Part shown: one piece after another, positions 1 to 9,100 of the stretch
Layout: every line of letters begins with the position of its first letter
Numbering within the stretch: the stretch's first letter is position 1
Assembly (NCBI GenBank): GCA_015679605.1
Contig: JAAAVE010000288.1
Span: forward strand, 1 to 16,021
Source of the DNA: Podila epigama
Lineage: Eukaryota; Mortierellomycota; Mortierellomycetes; Mortierellales; Mortierellaceae
Direction of reading: 5' to 3'
Length of the DNA stretch: 16,021 nucleotides
Notes under the pieces: model-generated
The model's input: the letters and a program-made list of their open reading frames with translations, nothing else
The model's database searches: none
Told to the model about the DNA's origin: nothing
Translations under genes and position numbers: made by a program

Positions 1-30
1 AAAAAATAAAAAAATAAAAAAATAAAAAAT
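1..30. repeat. A7T simple repeat
   Basis: Runs of six or seven A separated by single T (period 8, about four units) open the window. This is low-complexity sequence typical of intergenic fungal DNA and no function can be assigned. Confidence 0.9.
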
Positions 31-1132
31 CTTCTTTCCCCACATAGTTTCGCATCAGTCTTCAGCAAAAAATGTCAACTCTCAGGTCGAATGATAAGGT
101 CCCATCGAGTGTGAATAAATAGAATGAGCGAGATGACAAGCAATGGTATTTGTCTGGTGGTCGTATGGATGCTCGATCTCCACTGGTACCAGTGGCAAAA
201 GAAATGTGAGTGGGTGGGATTAATAGAACAGGTTGATAATATCGCTAACGATGAGCAAGCGAATAAAACATTGACCATGCTAACGATGGATGTCCCAAGG
301 CAATGAAGCCAAAAGAATCCCTCCAAAAGAGGACAGCGAACATGGGTATGGCGGTAAATTCACCTTGACCGCCTCCACCACCATCATCATCTCCTTCTCC
401 TTCTCTTTCATTTCTTGACTGAATGGATAATCGTTCATTGCATTTGCACCACCCTCCTTTCCCACTTTCCGGTTGTCATGTAGTAGCGAGTGCTTTTGCC
501 CAGTCTTCTCGATCAAACCAGTCTTCGCATCACCAGACAAGAACTCGGCAAAGGGGAGGGCAATATGGGTGAGCCCATCGCCTTTTTCTCTTCCTTTTTC
601 CTATTCAATGAACCTGTCATGTCCCACATCATCTCACCATACTTCCCTCCCTCTCTACCTCTCTCTCCCGTCTCCCTCAATTATTCTCTACTCTGTACGT
701 GCGCATGTGAATGTTCGTTTGTTTTTTTTATCTGCTTGCTAAATTTTCAACTCTTGATTTACTAGGCCCTTTTCCCCCGAGTGCGAATCTTTAGTTGTGC
801 GTGTTGAAATGGTAGAGGTGCCTGGTCATACATGACAACTCACGAATCTTTTGTGGGCCGTGGACTGAAATGCATGAACAGGATAACCCAAGCAAACACA
901 ACGACAGACTCTGCCCACACTTTCTCTGGTAGTGTCAAATGGTACACATTGCAACAGGGCTGTCTTAGTATTCAATCGGTAAGCAGTCCATATTTTCTCT
1001 TGATTTTCCAGTAGTTCTGAGTGGTATGTCAAGAGAGAACGCGAAGGATAAAGGTACATGGTATGCAGCAACTATAAAACATGCCATCAAATTTTTACCA
1101 ACATTTTTTTTTTGTTGTACGTTGAATGCCTG
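31..1132. other. Intergenic stretch with no supportable gene
   Basis: I see no convincing gene here. Short open frames occur on both strands, but none has recognisable domains or splice sites that join it into a longer frame, and several overlap on opposite strands. Positions about 350-420 and 570-700 are pyrimidine-rich (CCT, TTC and CTC runs), as in fungal promoters or leaders, so regulatory sequence for a gene to the left is possible. Positions about 780-1132 lie downstream of the calpain gene and probably include its transcript end. Confidence 0.6.
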
Positions 1133-1138
1133 TTTATT
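1133..1138 (-). terminator. AATAAA polyadenylation signal of the calpain gene
   Basis: The plus strand reads TTTATT, so AATAAA on the minus strand, beginning five bases after the TGA stop of the calpain gene (1144-1146). If used, the 3' UTR would be only a few tens of bases. No transcript data confirm it. Confidence 0.55.
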
Positions 1139-1143
1139 CATGG

Positions 1144-4100
1144 TCAAGAACCAGGTGAATAGAGAGAAAGCGAGCGCGCTGTGAGCACAGGAAGTGAGGC
1201 TGATGCTCCTCCGCCAGGAGTGATATCCAAGACTCGGTCGCTGAATGCATACAGGACAAATGGACCTGCAATTCTAGGTTCTAATGTTGAAACTACTATG
1301 AGGTATCCATACTGATTGGGCAAGAGAGTGGTGATATCTGTTGCGACGCCTTGAGGAATCGAAGTATATGGGCCTGTGGAACAAACCTCACGGCCAAGAA
1401 CACCCTCATCCAACCTCTCAAAGATTGTAACATTGATCTTGGGCAAAGGATTCATTTCTGGTGTTTGGAGGCGGACCCTACAATTCCATAAGAGCGTGTG
1501 TTTTTTTTATTGTGGTGAACAATTGGCGTCTTTCAAGTGTCGAACCAAAACAGTAGCATCGGACATGAGAAAAAAAAAATGAAAGAATGCGCTGGCTGCA
1601 ACTTACATGAAAGACGTCATTTCCGTAATTGGCACGAGGAAATGTGGATTCTTGACATAGCTGAGACTCTGGTGGTGGTGCCATCCCATCGCAGAAACAC
1701 CTAGGACCCATTCGCCTCGCAATATCTTCTTAAACATGCCCTAACAAGATCAAGAAAAACGCGTGTTCAAGGTTAGAGTTATACGAAAAATAACAGAAAT
1801 GAGCTTCCTATTAGTACAGTTTGGTTAGATGACTTACGGCGCCTTCACTTGGAATTGGTGTCATTGTAAGATCGATATGCGATTGAAGTGTGAGCATATA
1901 CTTTCCAATTTGCCCAGGGTCGAATGTCGAGACCACCACCGTGTATTGCCCCGCTATTTGGTTTACCGAGATTGCACAAGTGTTAAAAGGACATGTTCTA
2001 CAAATATGTGTTTTTGTACACAAAAAGAATTGGTCAAAGTTTACTTACGCCGTAGATCATTGGCTTCGCAAAAGCAAAACCCGTGGCGATATTCGCCGGA
2101 TTGAGCAATAATGTCCTTGCCCCACACACTATAAAGAGGCCAATCATGTTTTCAATGAGTTTCTTCGTCTCAAGCAACATACCACAATCCTCAATTAAAA
2201 CAAAAATGAAAACATAAAGACCAGTTCTTTCCGTTACCATGATATCCGCTTTCCTTGAGAATTGACTAGTTGTACATGGACAGCAAAGTCCTTTGGGGCC
2301 TCCAGCATGAAGAGGACGGAAGTCGTTGTTTGTGGGGCTGGCAGGACCGGAATAACTAGGCGATACTGAGGGTTATTCAGGAAGCTGGCATTATAACTGC
2401 TCCCTCCAGCAGTACTCTCCATCCATCTTCCTTCAATCTAGGTACAAGAGTGAAGAAAAATCGGGCAGGTATTCATTCGTTAAGCTTCCCACGCTTTGCA
2501 TGTCCGACTTGAGTCGCTCCTTTGGACTTCCTTACTAACCTTCTTTTCTTTTGGGTACTTGTTGGGTATCTCCTTTAGCTCAAATTCGCATAATGCGTAA
2601 GCTCTTAGCGTAAAGTGAAGATCACGCGTTTTTAAATGCTGGGATAGCACGATAGTGTATTCATTATGTCCTGGCGGAACTTCAAATCGGACGAGAACAT
2701 GGGGACTGTTCACATACATTCCTTTGATGAGAGAGTTTGCCTCGTAGTAGATCCGAGTGCCTTGGTTCTCCGAAACTTGTTGAGAATGAGAGGACAAGGA
2801 CATTCCTGTGGCCATGGAAGGCAACAGTGCTTCAGGCTGGTTAGAGGAAGCGTGGGCCTGTTTCCGGGCATCGAACACATGCACCGTGATAAAGTCGCGA
2901 TTTTCTTCTGTCATCGTAATGTGCTTTGAGAGTAGGAGCCAAATTCCTCTAGGCTTTGATCCTTTGACGTGCGTAAAAAGTGAAAACTGCGGGTTGTACC
3001 CTAGATTGTAATCGTCCTTCTTTGGCCCGAAATTACACGGCCAAGGTCTATGGCAAGGTCACATAAATAATGAAGGTGAGACACTCCTTGCTGATGTCCC
3101 TTTTGAGGAACGAGAGTGTGAATGTCCAGAGCACCCTCACAACCACGAATTAGAAATACAACTTACGCATGGATGACGGCACGATAGGTTAATGTCTCAA
3201 GGTTCCAGTTAATGTGTATGGTGTCGAATGCGGTGCAAACAGACTCATAGTCGATCCAGAATATACCGTCGTCGTTCTTCAGAGCCGTTAATTGGTTAAA
3301 ACCAAGCTCGGCCTTGAGCTCAGCAGTCCAGTGGTCAGCGTCAAGGTGACTAAATGGGCCTTTCCATCTCTTGTGGCTCCAAGGGTTTTTGACTTTGAGT
3401 AATCGTAGACCTTGTACTTCCCTCAAATCAAGAACTGCGTATGCGTGTGTGGGAACGAGGCCCAGTCGATCAGCTTCTTCGTCCGGCAAGTGACCTGTTG
3501 CAATGGTAATAAGCGCAACGCCTATAATACAAAATGTCAATAAAACTGACAAAGTAATTGCTGGAACTAAAAAAGATAGGCGAGTAGCAAGACATATGCT
3601 CACCATTTTGCTGTCCGCTCATCATGCGCTTCCACTGTTTCTCAGGTTCAAAACCTGCATCCTTGATAAACAGGTGTTCTGGTATCCAGCCCGTGAGAGC
3701 ACTATAATAGTAAAGAGATTAGAGACGATATTATTGCACCGTTGGTCGTTGAGAATAAGACAAAAATGTGTCTATCCGCAACTTACTAGAGGTCAATTCC
3801 AGAATTGGAGCCAGGGAAATCATAGCCGCCCATAAGTTTCATGTAAGCCTTCTCGACGATACTTGGCAACATCTCATTCTTGTTGGTGGAGAAGGTGCAC
3901 ATGAGTGTGCCTGACTTGGAAACGGGAAGATAGTCGTCCACAACTGGAGCACGAAATATGAGGTGTTGTTAGTACATGTTCTGATAATGGTTAGACAACG
4001 AAGTGACAGGGACACCATTAAAAGCATGGGACGCACCGACTCGTCTAGGAATGCCATTGAATGTGAGTTTGACCAGATATTTGCCATGAGGGTTGTAGCA

Positions 4101-5782
4101 TGGCTCTCCGAATTTGTTTTTAGGGTATATACAGGCTCGAATAAGCTACGCAATCCAACGACCAACATTAGTATTAATTAGGAGACATGAGAAAAGTGGT
4201 TACATTTTGATAAGAATGATATGCCTACCTGCTTTTTCCAACGGCGCTCGTACTCGGCACTGACACAAAGACTGGCTACGAATGAGCAATCCGTTACAAT
4301 ATCCTGGACAATGCTGGAGCTGGAAATGAGGCAGACCATTTTTGGATTCTCCATGATCTGCGACACTCTTTTCCAGGATCCAAACTTTGAAATCTGTTTG
4401 TCTGACAGCGGAAGCATTCCATCGGGGTCAGTGAAAAGTCCCTTTTCCCGTAAAAGATCATTCACATCCGAGTCACTCCAGGGGTGGTACTTTTTGTTGT
4501 TGATTAACATTGTAGTTTTCAAAACTTGGAGCTCCTTCGGTGTTAGATTAGACGGACCAGAAATTTTGGTCGCCGGTCGAGACTCTGATATATTTTGTTG
4601 GTGTTGTTGTAGGAGTTGTAGTTGTGGTTGTAAGTTGTAGTTGTAGATATGACAAACAAGACAGGTCAGTCATCGCATGTGTATCGATGCATCATAGAGT
4701 GTAGTGCATTTTTCGTGTCGAGCTGAGCACTTACTTTGTGGTGCTATCGAATTTACAGAGACTCCTTTTACGTCCTCAGCACGGGACATGACTTCATCTA
4801 ACCGTTTCTTTAATGCCTCTTTTGCCGATCCTTCAGGTGCGTCTAGTAAAAACAGTACAGGGTGTGAAAAAAATGTTGTAAAGTTTCGTATGTCACATCA
4901 TAGGATAGCAACAATATCGTTTTTTGAGCACTTACTCTTCCAAGCCTGCCAAAAGAGCTCGGCCGAGTCGGTTAAATAGTCTAATGCTCCTTGCTGTTGT
5001 TCACTAATCAATTCTACAGTTGCTTGTTCAAATGCAAACTGTTGTATCACGGTTTACATTGTGGATCATGGGAGGAGAACGTTAGATGGGAACAGAGACA
5101 TAGTCGGTATGGTTGAGCAAATATATTATCACCCAACATACCTGAGCTTCCTGAGCTAACCGCTCATACTCTGGCATCTCTTTCACATCCTGCGGCATAG
5201 TGCTTGCACTGCGGGATTCCCAGATGCTCTCAGCTCTCTGTGAATACAAAGAGGATTTCCTCCGTACAGCATCCTTTTCAGTGCCTGGCGGCAGAACTGA
5301 CTTCGTGATAAGGTGCGATAGGAGGCACAGATCCTGATTGTTAGTCATTCGTAACAAATGGCTACTTTATATCCACCATACACCAAGGTCTTTCGACTTA
5401 CGTCTAAGAATCTTGACAAACATCTACTATTCACAAAAGAAGAGATGATGTCGAGATCAGGACCACAGCTTTTGATAGGAAGTGCAAAAAAGATATGAAA
5501 AAAAAACGAAATCTTGATTTCTAAACTTGCCTCGCACACTTCACAATAAAGGAGACGCGCTGTATGATGATCGCCGTTCAAATCTTCCTGCACTGCCTGG
5601 ACAGCTACCTGGTAGGCTTCACTGTACAATTCCGCTAGGGTTGGCATTTTCTTTTCTCCTCCCGAGTTTAGCGGTTGCTGGCCTAGTGGTGATTCCAGGG
5701 CTGACTCAAGAGGCGACTCCGAGGTCATGTAGGCTGCACTTCCAGGCGTTTCTGGAGACGCCGAATCTGAATTTGCGTTCAT
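1144..5782 (-). CDS. PalB/Rim13/calpain-7-like cysteine protease with two MIT domains and three C2-like domains
   Basis: Fifteen exons: 5782-5531, 5333-5142, 5038-4936, 4842-4735, 4584-4229, 4145-4037, 3943-3787, 3701-3604, 3521-3167, 3047-2540, 2437-2238, 2128-2049, 1953-1838, 1740-1607, 1477-1144. All phases match and give 1033 residues. An in-frame TGA directly precedes the ATG. MIT1 spans about residues 46-125 and MIT2 about 149-211. The protease core has oxyanion Gln312, nucleophile Cys318 (in VTDCSFVASL), His484 (in VPTHAYAVLD) and Asn504 (in VKNPWSH), all intact, plus GGYDFPGSNS and ALTGWIPE. Three PBH/C2-like repeats follow (about 578-746, 747-878, 879-1033). In the family, MIT domains bind ESCRT-III tails, and fungal PalB/Rim13 cleaves the PacC/Rim101 pH regulator at endosomes; that role here is inferred. 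Calpain-7 and PalB proteins are about 810-850 residues from memory, so this one is long: it has the third repeat and a Ser/Gln-rich insertion of about 30 residues in the first. Confidence 0.93.
4592..4650. repeat. GTTGTA/TACAAC-type imperfect repeat in calpain intron 4
   Basis: Imperfect GTTGTA, GTTGTT and GTTGTG units fill the 3' half of intron 4585-4734. On the transcribed strand they are CAA/CTA repeats between an ACTGAC branch-like site and the AG acceptor. No AG dinucleotide interrupts the stretch, so the distant acceptor remains the first one available. Confidence 0.7.
5334..5530 (-). other. GC-AG intron 1 of the calpain gene with an internal GTAAGT donor
   Basis: Exon 1 ends GAG and the intron starts GCAAGT. 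The acceptor is AATCAG, preceded by a TGACTAAC branch-site match. Removing all 197 nt (phase 0) joins helix 2 of MIT1 (LLYCEVCE) to DLCLLSHLITKS and the helix-3 segment, giving a normal MIT fold. A second consensus donor, GTAAGT, lies at 5396-5401. It is also phase 0 and would leave a 68-nt intron (5334-5401), adding 43 in-frame residues. The added segment is read from pyrimidine-rich, intron-like sequence, so I favour the long GC-AG intron. Confidence 0.7.
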
Positions 5783-6128
5783 TCAGGGCGAAATCCTTTT
5801 TAGCGCAACACGACCTTGACTGACTTTTTTTTTTGTTTCTTCTTATGAATGCGTCTGTTCAATTAAAAGCAAGAGGGGCCTTTTGGTGGCCAGCCTGCGT
5901 TTCAATGAGAAAGGAAAAAAAGAGCAAAAAGGCAAAAACGTGTCGTTTCGTTCGTGTTCGAGAAAATTATTTGATGACTTGCCCATCCCCTTTGGGGGGT
6001 TGGGGTTGATGATAAAAGCAGTCCACCCATTTTCAAAGGGAACTCTCTTCCCATTTTGCATCACTTCGCATCACATCATTCAATCCATTTTCACCTCGTC
6101 TGACCATCCTTTTTCGTTGTTGAATCCA
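5783..6128. promoter_or_regulatory. Divergent intergenic/promoter region
   Basis: These 346 bp separate the start codons of two divergently transcribed genes, so both core promoters and both leaders must fit here. Visible elements are a T tract just upstream of the calpain ATG (about 5825-5835), a short CCCC-TTT-GGGG inverted repeat (about 5987-5997; CCCCT also resembles a stress-response element), and a CA/CT-rich leader-like segment (about 6040-6125) before the plus-strand gene. I found no GCCARG PacC consensus and no clear TATA box. Confidence 0.6.
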
Positions 6129-9100
6129 ATGGTACCTCATCGCAGCCCTCGAATGACTCTTGCTGAAAACCATGGACAAGAAGAACTTGCACATTCTCAA
6201 TAGCCAATTTAACGCGTTCACTTTTCTTGTTAGAATTCGCAAGGAAATCCAGGTCAACCATCTAATCTCTTTGGCGCGACGCCAAATACAAGTAATCATC
6301 CGAATCACCAGGACCTTCCCACTGCTGACAGCCTCTTTGGCGATGGCGCGCCTTTTCTTTCACAGCTCAGCCCAAAACCTCTTCCTCAAAGCCAACAGGT
6401 GAAATCGCCTGCGCGTCCATTACCAGGTCCCGTAGTTGCTCCTCCTTCTCCTCAGCAACGCCCACCTCCACCTAGCCCACATGCAAGACCGCAACAACAT
6501 CCCCGTCCCTTGAACCATAACCCGCCATTTCATGGACGCCCTCCTTTCCAGCCTCGCCCTCAGTCCACTATTCGGCCACAGCAACGACCTCCATATCGAC
6601 CCCCGCAACATGGTCCACCACAACCACAGTCACAGGCACCCCATCATCGTCCACCTTTTCGACCAGGCCAGGTACCCAATCTTCGTCCTCATACACCGCC
6701 TCGGCCATTTGTAGAGCCCCGTCCAAAAGGAACGCTACCTACAGAGACAACGTCCACGCATGCTCCAACATCACCAGTCAATAGAGCACAACTATCGAGT
6801 TCTCCTCAGATACCCTTCGCTGTGTCACCAGTCCTGTCACCCTCCCGGCAACCTATTAGACCAGTTTCTGGGCAACCCATTAGACCAGTTTCCGGGCAAC
6901 CCATTAGACCAATTTCCGGGCAACCGCCTGCAGAGACCTTGAGTCAGCATCAACGGTCGCTCCAGTCAGTGGCCCAAGCCGAGGACCGCCCTTCTTCAAT
7001 TCCGAAAATGTCCCCATCACATGGGGTTACCAATAGTCACAGCGACGCGGATTTGCCATCGGCCGACATTCTCTTTGGAGAACCATCAGGTGTAGACTTT
7101 TTCCAAACACCTATATCACAAATCATGGCTCCCCCTGTTGTTCCTGACGTGTTACTTGATTCCACCAAAGTACTGAAAGAGCCAGAGAATGTGCGCGTGA
7201 CCCCAGCTCCGGAGGCCGACAATGCCCGTTCACCAGATCCTAATATGACGAGTACGCAACAACCCATCAATGGTGCTCCTGCGTTGCGCTTAGAGTCCGA
7301 GCCAGGCTATGAATCACCAAGCCAAACAATGGAAGAGGCCATTGAAAAAGGGCATACTACTCGCGACCTTGTTTCAGATCCTGTCGCGCCTCTTGTTGAC
7401 AGCAAAGTCCCAGAGCCCGCTGCACCTCCACAGCACTCTGAGGTTCCTACATCACGTGTGACAGAAAAGAACACCAAAGAACCAGACACCAAAGAACCAG
7501 AGTTCTTTCCTGATAGTGCCGACTTATTTGGAGGTCCTAGTACCACTGACGCATCTCAGTTATTCGGAGGATGGGCAGCCTCGGACTCTAGTAACTTCTT
7601 TAACGAATTAGCCAGGCCGGACAAACCTAGTTTCTTTAACCATGAAATACCAGTCCAGCCTGTGGTATTGAAAACATATCCGATTCCGGCAGTTGTCTGC
7701 ACATGTCATTCGTCACTCAATGCTTGTAATCTAACGCTCTAGCAAACACTGCAAATAGGTTCACACAATAACAGTTGCTCCCGACGCCAAGGACGATGCT
7801 CCAAAACAGGAGAGTCCGCTCGAACTCGATGCTTCACAAGACCAGGATACTGTGGTGGAATCTCTGTCACACATCTCTGCACTTGGCACAGCAGAAGCAG
7901 GAGCACCCAAAGCATTTGACCCACCACCCTCCATGCGGGAATCTCAGCGACCACCAAACTCGTTCAAATCCCTACCATCGCAATCATTTCATGAGCATCA
8001 TATCGCTTCTCCGTTTAGCGCACGCGCACAACAAGTAATCGAGTCGAGAAACGAGGTGCGTTTATATATCATTCTTATTTTATTTCATTTTCTTCGCATG
8101 CACTCTGTATCGATCTCGTCTCATAAATTTTTCATGAGTAGAAGGTAATCCAAAGCGAAAGCGTCGATCGTGACAGCGCGACTGTGTTGCAAGAAACGCC
8201 AACGCCAGTCGAGCCTTTCTCGCAAGCAGCAGTAGTCGAAGCTTCAGAGTCAACGGGCGAACATGGTTTTATCGAGAATCAAGAATCCCATTCCGTTAGC
8301 GACCTGTTTGGCTCCTCAGGACTGTCTTGGCAAGACAGTTTTGCAAACTTGGGTCAACAGGCTGCTCCTACCCATTTGCAACAGACGCATGATGTTTTCT
8401 CGCAACAACACGATTCAATTCCAGAACAGGCTTCATTAGTGCCTTCGAGTCTGGAAGAGATACTAAATCAACACCCTGAGGAGATGGATGCTCACACGCA
8501 TCAGGAGCCTGTACATCAGCAACCGCTTTTCGCACCACATGATTCACTGCAGAAACCGGAAGATCCTCTAAACCTAACAATGCACCAAGCCACAGAGTCC
8601 TTGAATAATGAAGGCCTTATGAGTGGTTATCCAGCAGCCGAATATCCTTTCCACGGACCTACTGCCACGTTCACGGATCCCGCACCACAGGAGCATGGAA
8701 TGTTAATCAATTCGGATGTTCACACAGCTTTCGGCATCGATGTCACTGCACCACAACAACACTTGATACCCTTTGATCATGGCGCTGGTACGCCTGGTCT
8801 CAATGAGTTAGGTCTCAGTGACATCTCCTTGGCAGCGACAACATCAAAGCGAACCCTTGACCGTTCATCTTCCGAGTTGACCGACAGCTACTCGATCATG
8901 GAACTCAACAGTCCCATCGAATCCTCCCATTTCTTTGTACAGTGTCGCCAATCACCTCTCATTCGAGACCAATTTGCGAGTTTGGGGGATGCTGCTAGAG
9001 ATGTGCAACCAAAAGAAAAATCAATTGATCCAGAAGAAAATGACTCGTCGGGCTTCGACCAAGTTTCTCTGGCCGAGGATGTGTCCAATGCAACCACAGC

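Noticed and set aside
75-540. Overlapping open frames on the minus strand, one with a hydrophobic stretch
   Set aside because: They have no domain, no splice sites that join them, and they overlap equally long frames on the other strand. The hydrophobic run is T-rich sequence read by chance.
980-1013. A possible tiny intron (GTAAGC to TTTCCAG)
   Set aside because: At 34 nt it would be far shorter than every other intron here (about 68-200 nt), and the flanking frames do not form a gene.
4592-4650. Q-rich coding extension of calpain exon 5 through the CAA repeat
   Set aside because: The frame is open there, but there is no acceptor AG upstream of the repeat after the branch-like site. Acceptor ATATATCAG fits the phase exactly.
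5783-6128. PacC/Rim101 binding sites in the divergent promoter, which would suggest pH feedback
   Set aside because: I found no GCCARG or its complement; the nearest sequence (GGCCAGC) does not fit.
6160-6402. A frame with an ATG in strong context at 6171
   Set aside because: It overlaps exon 2 of the coiled-coil gene in another frame, and the exon-2 frame encodes LFG motifs repeated later in that protein. The ATG most likely lies in an intron.
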